DNA from: Rhizobium anhuiense
GTDB taxonomy: Bacteria; Pseudomonadota; Alphaproteobacteria; Rhizobiales; Rhizobiaceae
Assembly: GCF_003985145.1 (NCBI RefSeq)
Contig: NZ_ML133534.1
Location: 115,389-179,388, forward strand
DNA: 64,000 nucleotides
Reading direction: 5' to 3'
The first letter of the stretch is position 1; the number at the start of each line of letters is the position of its first letter. The position numbers and the translations under genes are program-made. Positions 25,945-35,385 of this stretch are shown here, in pieces. The notes beneath the pieces are model-generated. The model worked only from the letters and a program-made list of their open reading frames with translations, did no database searches and was not told the origin of the DNA.

Positions 25945-25963
25945 CATTTTGTGGGTTTTTTGA

Positions 25964-28900
25964 CTATTCCGCCGCGAAGGGCGGCAGGCGGAGCACGTTG
26001 GTGTCGTTGCTGTTGGCGGTCTTGCGCTTGCTTTCCGGCTTTTCGATCGCGGTCAGGCGCTCCTCCAGCGAGTCGATCTCGCTGCGGTTCTCGCGGGTGA
26101 CGCGGGTGAGATCCTCGCGCGACAGCGGCAGGTCCTCATTGTCCTTCCGGCCCACCAGCCGGCCGAAAGCCCAGCCGAGCAGGCGGGACAGATCGTCCAT
26201 GATCAGGAAGAAGGAGGGCACGACGACGAGCGAGAGCACCGTCGAGACGATGATGCCGCCGATCACCGCGATCGCCATCGGCGCCCGGAAGGAGCCGCCT
26301 TCGCCGACACCGAGCGCGGAAGGCAGCATGCCTGCCGACATGGCGATCGAGGTCATGATGATCGGCCGGGCGCGCTTGCGGCCGGCTTCGACCATGGCTT
26401 CGACCCGGGCTATGCCCTGGTGGCGCATCTCGATGGCGAAATCCACGAGCAGGATGGCGTTCTTGGTGACGACACCCATCAGCATCAGGATACCGATCAT
26501 GACGGGCATGGACAGCGGATTGCTGGTGAGGATCAGGCCGGCTGCGACGCCGCCAATGGCGAGCGGCAGTGAGAACAGGATGGTGAAGGGCTGGATCACG
26601 TCCTTGAAGAGCAGGATCAGCACCGTCAGCACCAGCAGGAGGCCCATCAACATGGCGTTGACGAAGCTCTGCTGCATCTCGGACTGGACTTTGGTGTCGC
26701 CGCTTTCGGCAAGGTGCACCGTGGCCGGAATATTGGCCTCCTTGACGATTTCACGGAACCGGGCCGAAGCCGTGTCGAGCGCCACGCCCTGCGGCAGGTC
26801 GGAACCGATCGAGACGACGCGGTAACGGTTGTTGCGCTTGATCGAGCTTACGCCCTCCGAATAGTCGATATTGGCGACGCTCGCGAGCGGAACGGTGCCG
26901 CCGCTGGCGGTCTGGATCTTCAGTGCCCGCAGCGCCGCAAGGTCGCGACGCATGTCGAGTGCCGCCTGGACACGGATCGGGATCTGGCGATCGTCGAGCG
27001 AGATCTTGGCAAGGGCCGCATCGACATCGCCGATGGTGGCGACGCGGATGGTCTCGGAGATCTGCTGCGGCGTGATGCCGAGGCGGGCGGCCTCGTCCTT
27101 GCGCGGGTAAACCTGCAGTTCCGGGCGGGGCAGGGCGCCGTCGGCGCTGACATTGGCCAGCAGCGGATCAGCGCGAAGCTTGGATTCCAGAATGCCGACG
27201 GCGTCGTTCAGGTCCTTCTCGTTCTTGGAGAGGAAGTTGAAGGAGAGGTCGCGTTCGCCGCGGTCGTTGAGCTTGAGGATATGAACGTCGGGAATGTCGC
27301 GCAACTTGGCGAAGACTTCCTTTTCGATATCCCATTGCGGACGTTCGCGGCCGTGGACTTCCACCTTCGGCAGCATCGGCCCGATGACCGGGATATGGCC
27401 GAGCCCGTCATTGACCATCTTCTTGATCAGCGATTGGTCGAGCTTGTGAAGCGCCAGCGTGATGGTGGCGCGGCGCAGTTCGAGATCCCCCTTCGGCGAT
27501 GCGCCGCCGAGGACGAAGACGCTTTCGACGCCGTTGATGTCCTTGACCCGATCGTAGATCGCATCCGTCGTCTTCTCGGTATCGTCAAGCCGTGCATTGG
27601 GCGGCAGTTCGACGGAGAGAACGATGCGCGAGGCATCTTCCGGCGGCAAAAAGCTGCCGGGAACCTGCATCAGCAGCAAAACGGAGCCGACCAGGAAAGC
27701 GAAGGCGACAATCAGCGTCGCGTAACGCGTATACCAGCGCCCGGTCGTGCCGCGTATGAGACGGGTGTATCCACGCATCAGCAGGCCGTCATTGTCGTGA
27801 TGGTCTTCCATGCCGTCTTCGGCGCGCATGAGATAGGCAGCCATCATCGGGGTGATGAGGCGCGCGACCATCAGCGAGAAGAAGACGGAGAAGGCGACCG
27901 TCAGGCCGAACTGGATGAAGTACTGGCCCGGAATGCCCGGCATGAAGGAAACCGGCACGAAGACGGCAATGATCGTGAAGGTGGTGGCGATGACGGCAAG
28001 GCCGATTTCATCAGCCGCCTCGATCGCCGCCCGATAGGGCGTCTTGCCCATCTTGATGTGGCGGGCGATGTTTTCGATTTCGACGATCGCATCGTCGACG
28101 AGAATACCGGTCGCGAGCGTCAAAGCAAGGAAGCTGACGAGGTTCAGCGAGAAGCCCATCATGTCCATGATCCAGAAGGTCGGGATCGCAGACAGCGGAA
28201 GGGCGATTGCCGAAATCAGCGTCGCGCGCCAGTTCCTGAGGAACAGGAAGACGACGATGACGGCGAGCAGCGCGCCTTCGAGCAGCGTATGGATGGCGGC
28301 TTCGTAATTGCCATAGGTGAAATACACCGAATCGTCGATCAGTTCGATCTTCACGTTCGGGTTTTCGGTCCGCACCTTGTCGAGGCTTTGCGCTACGGTT
28401 TCGGCGACGCTGACTTCGCTGGCGCCCTTCGAGCGGAAGACGCCGAAGGTGACAACCGGCGTGGCGTTGAAGCGCGAGAAGGATTTCGGCTCTTCATAGG
28501 TGTCCTTGATGACACCGAGATCGGACAGTTTGACGAAGCGGCCGTTCGGCAGTGCGATCGTCGTGTCGGCGAGTTCGGCGACGTTGCGGGCATCGCCCAG
28601 AACACGGATCGCCTGTTCGCTGCCGGCCACCTGGCCGCGGCCGGAGCCGAGGTCGATGTTGGTGCCACGCAGCTGCTGGTTCACGCTTGCAGCGGTGATG
28701 CCATAGGCATCGAGCTTGCCGGGGGTGAGTTCAATGCGCACTTCGCGCTCGGCGCCGCCATAGCGATCGACGCGGCCGATACCGGCCTGGCCCTGCAGCG
28801 CACGCTTGACGGTATCGTCGACGAACCAGGAGAGTTCTTCCAGCGACATATCGGGCGAGGAAACGGCGAAGGTCTGGATCGCCTGGCCCTCGACATCGAC

Positions 28901-29290
28901 CTTGGTGACGATCGGCGCTTCGGCAGTCGCCGGCAGGTCGCTGCGGATTCGGTCGATCGCGTCCTTGACGTCCTGTACGGCCTGTTCCGTCGGCACTTCC
29001 ATCCGGAACATCACATTGGTCTGCGAGCTGCCGTCGGTCACCGTCGACTGGATTTCGTCGATGCCGGTGATCGAGGCGATCGCGTCTTCGATCTCCTTCG
29101 TCACCTGCATTTCGAGTTCAGCCGGTGAGGCGCCGCTCTGGGTCACGCTGATCGAAACGAGCGGCACATCGATGTTCGGGAAGCGCGTGATCGGCAGCGA
29201 ATTGAAGGACTGCATGCCGATGAACACCAGCAGGCAGAAGGCCAGAAGCGGCGCGATGGGATTTCGAATGGACCAGGCTGAAAAATTCAT
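25964..29290 (-). CDS. RND efflux pump inner-membrane permease (HAE1 family)
   Basis: A 1108-residue proton-driven exporter with the twelve-span, two-repeat RND layout. MNFSAWSIRNPIAPLLAFCL is a typical HAE1 start. Motif D-like (VFLFLRNWRATLISAIALPL), LTLATGILVDDAIVEIENI with the paired Asp of the proton relay, and GVVTKNAILLVDFAIEMR are present. The porter domains lie at about 40-335 and 560-870. An unusual charged C-terminal tail of about 70 residues ends the protein. It is 12 bp after the adaptor gene and co-transcribed with it. No outer-membrane channel gene is nearby. Substrates cannot be predicted. Confidence 0.93.
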   Translation of the reverse strand: MNFSAWSIRNPIAPLLAFCLLVFIGMQSFNSLPITRFPNIDVPLVSISVTQSGASPAELEMQVTKEIEDAIASITGIDEIQSTVTDGSSQTNVMFRMEVPTEQAVQDVKDAIDRIRSDLPATAEAPIVTKVDVEGQAIQTFAVSSPDMSLEELSWFVDDTVKRALQGQAGIGRVDRYGGAEREVRIELTPGKLDAYGITAASVNQQLRGTNIDLGSGRGQVAGSEQAIRVLGDARNVAELADTTIALPNGRFVKLSDLGVIKDTYEEPKSFSRFNATPVVTFGVFRSKGASEVSVAETVAQSLDKVRTENPNVKIELIDDSVYFTYGNYEAAIHTLLEGALLAVIVVFLFLRNWRATLISAIALPLSAIPTFWIMDMMGFSLNLVSFLALTLATGILVDDAIVEIENIARHIKMGKTPYRAAIEAADEIGLAVIATTFTIIAVFVPVSFMPGIPGQYFIQFGLTVAFSVFFSLMVARLITPMMAAYLMRAEDGMEDHHDNDGLLMRGYTRLIRGTTGRWYTRYATLIVAFAFLVGSVLLLMQVPGSFLPPEDASRIVLSVELPPNARLDDTEKTTDAIYDRVKDINGVESVFVLGGASPKGDLELRRATITLALHKLDQSLIKKMVNDGLGHIPVIGPMLPKVEVHGRERPQWDIEKEVFAKLRDIPDVHILKLNDRGERDLSFNFLSKNEKDLNDAVGILESKLRADPLLANVSADGALPRPELQVYPRKDEAARLGITPQQISETIRVATIGDVDAALAKISLDDRQIPIRVQAALDMRRDLAALRALKIQTASGGTVPLASVANIDYSEGVSSIKRNNRYRVVSIGSDLPQGVALDTASARFREIVKEANIPATVHLAESGDTKVQSEMQQSFVNAMLMGLLLVLTVLILLFKDVIQPFTILFSLPLAIGGVAAGLILTSNPLSMPVMIGILMLMGVVTKNAILLVDFAIEMRHQGIARVEAMVEAGRKRARPIIMTSIAMSAGMLPSALGVGEGGSFRAPMAIAVIGGIIVSTVLSLVVVPSFFLIMDDLSRLLGWAFGRLVGRKDNEDLPLSREDLTRVTRENRSEIDSLEERLTAIEKPESKRKTANSNDTNVLRLPPFAAE

Positions 29291-29302
29291 CGGATGGTCT
29301 CT

Positions 29303-30493
29303 TTAGTTGGAAGCCGGGGGCTGTTCACGCACCGGAGTGATGTGGTCGCCGTCACGGACATAAGCGCCCGCCTTGGCCACGACCTCGTCGCCGGTCTTCA
29401 ATCCATCGACGATCTCGACATAGGCACCGTCCTGGATGCCGGTCTCGATCTTGGCGAATTTCACCACGCCATCCTCGACCTTGCGGGCGGAGGAGCCTTC
29501 ATTGCCGGTCAGCACGGCGGTCAGGGGAAGCGATACGCCCTCGGTCTCGCGGACGATGATCTCGGCGCTGCCATACATGCCGGAACGCGCCTTGCTGTCA
29601 TCGTCGATGGAGATATGGACGAGGCCGAGGCGGGTGACCGGATCGACGGTCGGCGACACCAGGCGGATGGCGCCGGAAAGCTTCTCGCGGCTGCCGGAAA
29701 GCGAAATTGCCGCCTTCTGGCCGGCCACGACCCTGACGATATCGCTTTCGGCGACCTCGGCGACAAGCTCGACATCACCGTCGCGGATGATGGTGAACAA
29801 TGGGTCGCCGTTGCCGGCAGCTATCGCACCGACCTTGGCGTTTTTCGCCGAGACCGTGCCGGCGACCGGCGTCTTCACGTCGGTGCGTGCCAGCTTCAGA
29901 TCGGCATCGGCGATCTGGCTGTCGAAGACCTTGAGATCGGCTTCGGCGACCTCGATCGCCTGTTCGGCGGAGACAACGCGGGCATTGGCGGCGGCGGCAG
30001 TCGCATCGGCCTGTTCGACCTGGGCGGTGGAAACCGTGCCCTTCTTGACCATTTCCTGGGCGCGGGCCTGCTGCTGCCTTGCCTGTTCGGCATTGGCCTG
30101 TGCCTCGATGAGCTGGGCGCGCAGCTGGGCGAGACTTGCCTGACCCTTGGCTTTCGTCGCCATCATCTGGCTCTTTTCCAGCACCAGCGCGTCGTCATTG
30201 AGCGTCGCCAGCGTGCTTTCCGCCTGAACCTTGTCGCCGACATCGGCTTTCAGCGTGCGGATCGACAGACCTTCGACCTGCGGCTGGATATAGACTTCCT
30301 CGACGGGCTTGATCGTTCCCGTGCCGATGACACGGTCGACGAGAGTGCGATTGACAGCCTTGGTGACGACGATTGCCGGCAGGTTCTGCTGCGGTTTTGC
30401 GACCGGCGTTTCCTGCGAAAATGCGGTTGATGCAGCCAGAGCTGCTGCGAAAAGGGTGGAGGCGCCTAGAATTCCAATCGGCTTACGTGCCAT
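29303..30493 (-). CDS. RND efflux pump periplasmic adaptor (membrane fusion protein)
   Basis: A 396-residue exported adaptor. An N-terminal signal (MARKPIGILGASTLFAAALA) is followed by a lipoyl half (VYIQPQVEGLSIRTLKADVG), a long helical hairpin rich in Ala and Gln (about 100-180), the second lipoyl half (ARTDVKTPVAGTVSAKNAKV) and a beta-barrel region. It links the permease to a TolC-like channel. It is the first gene of the efflux operon and has a near-perfect palindrome just upstream that is a likely repressor site. Confidence 0.92.
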   Translation of the reverse strand: MARKPIGILGASTLFAAALAASTAFSQETPVAKPQQNLPAIVVTKAVNRTLVDRVIGTGTIKPVEEVYIQPQVEGLSIRTLKADVGDKVQAESTLATLNDDALVLEKSQMMATKAKGQASLAQLRAQLIEAQANAEQARQQQARAQEMVKKGTVSTAQVEQADATAAAANARVVSAEQAIEVAEADLKVFDSQIADADLKLARTDVKTPVAGTVSAKNAKVGAIAAGNGDPLFTIIRDGDVELVAEVAESDIVRVVAGQKAAISLSGSREKLSGAIRLVSPTVDPVTRLGLVHISIDDDSKARSGMYGSAEIIVRETEGVSLPLTAVLTGNEGSSARKVEDGVVKFAKIETGIQDGAYVEIVDGLKTGDEVVAKAGAYVRDGDHITPVREQPPASN

Positions 30494-30503
30494 GCGTCTT
30501 CGT

Positions 30504-30524
30504 CCAATCTTATGATAAGGTTGG
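30504..30524. promoter_or_regulatory. Palindromic operator upstream of the efflux adaptor gene
   Basis: The 21-bp sequence has arms CCAATCTTAT and ATAAGGTTGG around a central G, differing from perfect symmetry at one base pair per arm. It lies 11-31 bp before the adaptor ATG, where a TetR-type repressor would block transcription. No regulator gene is adjacent. Confidence 0.6.
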
Positions 30525-30834
30525 CCGAACTCGCGCGTCTGCCACTCAGCGCGCGATCAGGCCACTGCCCTTCCTGCATTCTCAGAGGTATCCGCCGATC
30601 CTTTGCCGTCTTGATCCCTCGCCGGCAAATTCGGCTTGTAGGTGGTATCGATTTGCTCGATCTACAAGTCCGGCAGAAAACAATTCCCCATGAGGCGATA
30701 ATAATTACCATTCCGACGTCAATCAATCACCGCAAGGTTATGTCAACATTACGAAGATTGATCGCGCTTCTACCCCATGACGTTTGACGCCCGATAAATG
30801 CGACAGTTGCAAGGTGTTTTTTCCGGTCTTGCGC
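30525..30834. other. Non-coding gap between the efflux operon and the ABC importer operon
   Basis: About 310 bp with no credible gene. It is AT-rich around 30690-30770 and probably holds the efflux operon promoter. No further repeats or operators were recognised. Confidence 0.5.
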
Positions 30835-30871
30835 CGAAAAAACAAAACGCGCGGAAATCTTCCGCGCGTTT
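30835..30871 (-). terminator. Intrinsic terminator of the pyrimidine-linked ABC importer operon
   Basis: Arms 30845-30856 and 30860-30871 (AAACGCGCGGAA and its complement) form a 12-bp stem with a 3-nt loop. On the minus strand it is followed by TTTTGTTTTTT, 22 bp past the stop codon of the binding protein gene. Confidence 0.9.
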
Positions 30872-30892
30872 CGCTTCGCAATATTGCCGAAA

Positions 30893-31864
30893 CTACTTGG
30901 CAGCGGCGTCGGTAATGTCGTGCGTCCAGGCGCCCGCAGGCTCCTTGCTGATGATCTTCTGGTCGAGCAACGCCTTTGCCGTGCGGGCATAGAGCGCTTC
31001 GTCCAGCTTGCCGGAGCCGTCGCCGACCAGCTTGGCGACTTCGCCCATCATGCGCTTCTGGTGGTTTTCGTCCTGACCGCCATTGTCCATGACGATCTCG
31101 GCGGCTTCATCGGGATTCTCGGTCGCATATTTCCAGCCCTTCAACGAAGCGCGGACGAACTTGACCATCTTTTCCTTGAAGGCCGGGTCCTTCAGCTTGT
31201 CTTCCATCGCATAGAGGCCGTCTTCGAGAAGGTCGTTGCCCATCTCGGTATAGTTGAAGACCGTCAGTTCTTCCGGCTTGAAGCCGGCATCGATCGCCTG
31301 CCAGTATTCGTTATAGGTCATGACGGAAATGCAGTCGGCCTGCTTCTGGACGAGCGGCTGTACGTCGAAGCTCTGCTTCAGCACGGTGACGCCGTTCGGG
31401 CCGCCTTCCGTGGACAGGCCGAGCTTGTTCATCCAGGCAAAGAAGGGATATTCGTTGCCGAAGAACCAGACGCCGAGCGTGTGGCCCTTGAAGTCGGCTT
31501 CGGTCTTGACCGGGCCGTCCTTGCGGCAGACCATTTCCAGGCCGGACTTCTGGTAGGGCTGGGCGATGTTGACGAGCGGAACGCCCTTTTCGCGGGCAAC
31601 CAGGGCGCCGCCCATCCAGTCGACGATGACATCGGCGCCGCCGCCGGCGATCACCTGCTCGGGGGCGATATCGGGGCCGCCCGGCTTGATGTCGACGTCG
31701 AGGCCTTCTTCCTTGTAAAAGCCCTTGTCCTTGGCGACGTAATAACCGCCGAACTGGCTCTGCGTGACCCATTTCAACTGCAGCACCACCTTGTCGGCGG
31801 CCATCGCATGGGCTGCTGCAAGCGACATCGCGCTTGCCATCATTGCAACCATCAACTTTCTCAT
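30893..31864 (-). CDS. ABC transporter substrate-binding protein (NMT1/ThiY-like), pyrimidine-linked
   Basis: A 323-residue periplasmic binding protein. The start at ATG 31864 (AAGGATAAG upstream) gives a signal peptide ending AMAA; an in-frame ATG farther upstream adds residues without signal character. VVLQLKWVTQSQFGGYYVAK, FYKEEGLDVDIKPGG and CISVMTYNEYWQAIDAG are typical of the NMT1/THI5-like family, which binds pyrimidine-like or thiamine-precursor ligands. It is the last gene of a four-gene importer operon next to dihydropyrimidinase, so uptake of a pyrimidine or its breakdown product is likely, but this is inference. Confidence 0.9.
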   Translation of the reverse strand: MRKLMVAMMASAMSLAAAHAMAADKVVLQLKWVTQSQFGGYYVAKDKGFYKEEGLDVDIKPGGPDIAPEQVIAGGGADVIVDWMGGALVAREKGVPLVNIAQPYQKSGLEMVCRKDGPVKTEADFKGHTLGVWFFGNEYPFFAWMNKLGLSTEGGPNGVTVLKQSFDVQPLVQKQADCISVMTYNEYWQAIDAGFKPEELTVFNYTEMGNDLLEDGLYAMEDKLKDPAFKEKMVKFVRASLKGWKYATENPDEAAEIVMDNGGQDENHQKRMMGEVAKLVGDGSGKLDEALYARTAKALLDQKIISKEPAGAWTHDITDAAAK

Positions 31865-31922
31865 TTTCTTATCCTTACCCTCTGAAGTTATGCCCGGACC
31901 TGTTTGCAAAGCCCGCGCGCGT

Positions 31923-33050
31923 CTAGCCACCACGGATAGACGGATGCCAGAACGTCACCGCCCGTTCGGTCAGGGCGATGACACCATAGAAGATCGAGCC
32001 GGCCAGCGCCGCGACGGCGATTTCCGCCCAGACCATGTCGACATTCATGCGGCCGATCTCGGTGGAGATGCGGAAGCCCATGCCGACGATCGGCGTTCCG
32101 AAGAATTCCGCAACGATGGCACCAATCAGCGCCAGCGTCGAGTTGATCTTCAGTGCATTGAAAATAAAGGGCATTGCTGCCGGAAGCTTGAGCTTGAGCA
32201 GCGTCTGCCAGTCGCTCGAGGCATAGGTGCGCATCAGGTCGCGCTCCATGCTGCCGGAGGCGGCAAGGCCGGCGACGGTGTTCACCAGCATCGGGAAAAA
32301 GGTCATGATGATGACGACGGCGGCCTTCGACGGCCAGTCGAAGCCGAACCACATGACCATGACGGGGGCAACGCCAATGATCGGCAGAGCCGACACCATG
32401 TTGCCGATCGGCAGCAGGCCGCGGCGCAGGAAGACGATGCGATCGGCCAGCACCGCGACGGCGAAGCCGCTGAGGCAGCCGACGATGTAACCGATCAGCA
32501 CCGCCTTGAAGATCGTCTGCCTGACATCGTCGCCGAGGATCGGCAGCGAGGCCATGATGCGCGCGCCGATGGCGCTCGGCGGCGGCAGCAGGATGAAGGG
32601 GACGCCGGCACCGCGCGTAACCGCCTCCCAGAGGATGAGTATCCAGGCGCCGAAGATCGCCGGGATCAGCAGTTGGAGTGTTGATCTGCCGAAGGTGGTG
32701 ACGGGCTGCAATTTCGACAGCTCGGTGACGCATCGCCAGGCAAGCAGCCAGCAGGCAAAGAGCAGCAGGAAGAAAGCCCGTGTGGCCGCGCCGTCATTGC
32801 CGGAGAGAGCGGAAAGCAGCATCCAGGCGGCGCCATGTGCGCCGATAAACAAGACGGTGGCACGATAGGCCGGCGGCTGCGGCGCGAAGGACAGGAGGGC
32901 TGCCGCGATGACGATGGTGAAAGTGAGGCTTGCCGTGCCGTCGGTGAAGGGGCGCGGCGCGCCATCGGCCAGGAGCGGCAGGGCCGTCAGCGCCGCGAGA
33001 CAGAGAAGGAGGGCAACGACGCCTTGCCAGGAAAAGCTCAGATGTCTCAT
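31923..33050 (-). CDS. ABC transporter permease (pyrimidine-linked importer), second permease
   Basis: A 375-residue inner-membrane permease of the SsuC/TauC/ThiX type. The N-terminal 100 residues contain three additional hydrophobic segments not usual for SsuC. The core follows with WILILWEAVTRGAGVPFILL, the coupling loop SGSMERDLMRTYASSDWQTL and LKLPAAMPFIFNALKINSTL. Its ATG overlaps the stop of the first permease gene (ATGA), so the pair is coupled, and the two probably form a heterodimer. Confidence 0.9.
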   Translation of the reverse strand: MRHLSFSWQGVVALLLCLAALTALPLLADGAPRPFTDGTASLTFTIVIAAALLSFAPQPPAYRATVLFIGAHGAAWMLLSALSGNDGAATRAFFLLLFACWLLAWRCVTELSKLQPVTTFGRSTLQLLIPAIFGAWILILWEAVTRGAGVPFILLPPPSAIGARIMASLPILGDDVRQTIFKAVLIGYIVGCLSGFAVAVLADRIVFLRRGLLPIGNMVSALPIIGVAPVMVMWFGFDWPSKAAVVIIMTFFPMLVNTVAGLAASGSMERDLMRTYASSDWQTLLKLKLPAAMPFIFNALKINSTLALIGAIVAEFFGTPIVGMGFRISTEIGRMNVDMVWAEIAVAALAGSIFYGVIALTERAVTFWHPSIRGG

Positions 33051-33991
33051 GCCGGCCTCCCGCCCATGGTGCGGTCGACGATCTTCGCCGCAAGGCCGAC
33101 GATCGCGACCAGGATACCGGCCAGCAGCGATCCGGCGACGAGGGCGGCCCAGATGTCGATGGTCTGGCTATAATAGGAGCCGGCGAGCAGCTTCGAGCCG
33201 ATGCCGGCGACAGCCCCCGTCGGCAACTCGCCGACGATGGCGCCGACCAGGCTGGCGGCGATCGCGACCTTCATCGAGGTGAAGAGGAAAGGGATCGAGG
33301 CGGGAACGCGGAGCTTCCAGAACGTCTGCATCGGGCTGGCATAATAGGTGCGCATCAGGTCGAGATGCATGATTTCGGGCGAGCGCAGCCCCTTCACCAT
33401 GCCGACGGCGACCGGAAAGAAAGAGAGGTAGGTGGAGATCAGCGCCTTGGAAACGAGGCGGGAAGCGTCGGAATCGAGGTTCAGCAGATGCGCAATTGCA
33501 TTGTCGCCGGTCAGCACATTGTAGGAGATGATGACGATCATCGGTGCAATCGCAAGGATCGGTATGGTCTGGCTCGCCACCAGCCAGGGCATCAGCGAGC
33601 GGTCCATGGCGCGATTGTGCACGATCAGCACGGCAAGAAGGATGCCGAGCAGCATGCCGAAACCGAAGCCGAGCAGGGTCGAGGAGAGCGTCACCCAGCT
33701 GTGATAGACGAGGCTGCGATTGCTCGAAAGGCTGCGCAGGAAGGTGTTCTCGTAGACGTTCTGCGCCACCTGATGCGGCGCCGGCAGGATCGGCTTCGGC
33801 TGGGCGAGCGTCTTGCCGATGAATTCGATGGTCGTAGGGGTGGCGCCGGCGCGGCCGTCCATGTCGCGCTGGAACGGCGCGTTCATCAGGACCGCAGCGA
33901 CATACCAGATGACGAGGAGGGCCAACAGAATGGTGGTGACGGGGACGATCTTGTCTTTGAAGGTGTCGGGTTTCACAGCGACTGCCCCCAT
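33047..33991 (-). CDS. ABC transporter permease (pyrimidine-linked importer), first permease
   Basis: A 314-residue inner-membrane permease. ATG 33991 is taken as the start; a TTG seven codons upstream is possible and neither has a strong ribosome site. It has about six membrane segments, GFGMLLGILLAVLIVHNRAM, the coupling segment LMRTYYASPMQTFWKLRVPA and SLVGAIVGELPTGAVAGIGS, all typical of the SsuC/ThiX family. It is flanked by the ATPase gene (upstream, 42 bp) and the second permease (4-bp overlap). Confidence 0.9.
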   Translation of the reverse strand: MGAVAVKPDTFKDKIVPVTTILLALLVIWYVAAVLMNAPFQRDMDGRAGATPTTIEFIGKTLAQPKPILPAPHQVAQNVYENTFLRSLSSNRSLVYHSWVTLSSTLLGFGFGMLLGILLAVLIVHNRAMDRSLMPWLVASQTIPILAIAPMIVIISYNVLTGDNAIAHLLNLDSDASRLVSKALISTYLSFFPVAVGMVKGLRSPEIMHLDLMRTYYASPMQTFWKLRVPASIPFLFTSMKVAIAASLVGAIVGELPTGAVAGIGSKLLAGSYYSQTIDIWAALVAGSLLAGILVAIVGLAAKIVDRTMGGRPA

Positions 33992-34033
33992 TTGCTGGCC
34001 CCGGACGCCCAACCATCCCTCGAACTCAACCGG

Positions 34034-34819
34034 CTAAACCTCATGGCTATGCCCCGTTCTCAGCCCCTCGCGGACGCGATGGGCGATTTCCAGGAATTCG
34101 GGGGTGTCGCGGATGTCGAGCGGGCGTTCGGCAGGCAGGGTCGAGTCGATCACGTCGGTCACGCGGCCCGGACGCGGCGACATCACCACGATCTTGGTCG
34201 AGAGGTAGACCGCCTCGGGGATGGAATGGGTGACGAAGCAGATCGTCTTGTTGGTGCGGGTCCAGAGCTTCAGCAGCTCTTCGTTCAGATGGTCGCGGAC
34301 GATCTCGTCCAGCGCGCCGAAGGGCTCGTCCATCAGCAGCAGGTCGGCGTCGAAGGCGAGCGCGCGGGCGATCGAGGCGCGCTGCTGCATGCCGCCGGAA
34401 AGCTGCCAGGGGAATTTCTTCTCGAAGCCGGAAAGACTGACGAGATCGAGCGCTTCGGCGATGCGCCTCGTCCGGTCCGCGCCAGAATATCCCATGATCT
34501 CCAGCGGCAGGGCGATGTTGTTTTCGATGGTGCGCCAGGGGTAGAGCGCCGGCGCCTGGAAGACATAGCCGTAGGCACGGGCCTTGCGCGCCTCTTCCGG
34601 CGTCATGCCATTGATCGAGATCTCGCCCGAGGTGCTCTTCTCCAGATCGGCGATGACACGCAGGAAGGTCGTCTTGCCGCAGCCCGACGGGCCGATGAAA
34701 GAGACGAAATCGCCCTTGCGGACATCGAGATTGACATTGCTCAGGGCACGCACCGGGCCGTCATTCGCCTGGTAGGTGAGACAGAGATCCTTGGCGGATA
34801 CGACGGAAGGTGCTTGCAT
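34034..34819 (-). CDS. ABC transporter ATP-binding protein (SsuB/TauB-like)
   Basis: A 261-residue importer ATPase and first gene of the operon. Walker A GPSGCGKTTFLRVI, Q-loop YVFQAPALYPWRTIENN, signature LSGGMQQRASIARAL, Walker B LLLMDEPFGALDEI and the H-loop VTHSIPEAVYLS are complete. ATG 34819 is used; an in-frame TTG precedes it. The gene is divergent from the cupin gene, and the 94 bp between them must hold promoters for both. No RutR-like site is seen there. Confidence 0.93.
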   Translation of the reverse strand: MQAPSVVSAKDLCLTYQANDGPVRALSNVNLDVRKGDFVSFIGPSGCGKTTFLRVIADLEKSTSGEISINGMTPEEARKARAYGYVFQAPALYPWRTIENNIALPLEIMGYSGADRTRRIAEALDLVSLSGFEKKFPWQLSGGMQQRASIARALAFDADLLLMDEPFGALDEIVRDHLNEELLKLWTRTNKTICFVTHSIPEAVYLSTKIVVMSPRPGRVTDVIDSTLPAERPLDIRDTPEFLEIAHRVREGLRTGHSHEV

Positions 34820-34913
34820 CAATGCGACCAGTCTTGTTTTCCCCGCGGGAACGCGGTTTGCGTGTTATCATTATCGCCGGTTTTATCGACGATACATTCC
34901 ATGGAGGATGAGG

Positions 34914-35327
34914 ATGGACGTGACATCAAAGCCCACCTGCCACATCGTTCGCCCCAATCATGCCTATGACGGCAAGCAGGGGCTCAGCTATTTCGAAGGG
35001 GTCGCGGCCGAGACGGTCGGCGCCAAGGGCATCTGCATGCACCTCCTGACGATCCCACCCGGCGTGCGCGCCAAGGCGCATCTGCATGAGGCGCACGAGA
35101 CGGCGATCTACATGCTCTCCGGCGAGGCGCATACCTGGTACGGGGACCGGCTGGAGCATCACGTCGTCGTCCATGCCGGCGAACTTTTCTATATCCCGGC
35201 AGGCGTGCCGCATCTGCCGGCAAACCTCAGCAGCACGCCGTGCACGGCGGTCATCGCGCGCACCGATCCGAACGAGCAGGAGAGCGTCGTGCTGCTGCCG
35301 GAGTTGGACGCTTTGGTGCCGGCGTGA
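34914..35327 (+). CDS. Cupin-domain protein
   Basis: A 137-residue single-domain cupin. Motif 1 is HLHEAHETAIYMLSGEAHTW with metal-binding His and Glu residues; motif 2 is AGELFYIPAGVPHLPANL. The start ATG 34914 has GGAGG six bases upstream; ATG 34908 is also possible and codons farther upstream are read-through. It sits alone on the plus strand inside the pyrimidine cluster. A role as a small-molecule isomerase, hydrolase or binding protein for a ureido compound is possible, but the fold does not reveal it. Confidence 0.85.
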   Translation: MDVTSKPTCHIVRPNHAYDGKQGLSYFEGVAAETVGAKGICMHLLTIPPGVRAKAHLHEAHETAIYMLSGEAHTWYGDRLEHHVVVHAGELFYIPAGVPHLPANLSSTPCTAVIARTDPNEQESVVLLPELDALVPA

Positions 35328-35385
35328 GGTCATTGGCATGGAGGCGTCGGTCCCCGGTTGATGGCCGTATCGTTACGCACCATCA

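Noticed and set aside
26714..29128. An 804-codon open frame antisense to the RND permease gene
   Set aside because: It mirrors the GC-rich codon structure of the permease, has no family motifs and is rich in Arg, Asp and Gly in shadow fashion.
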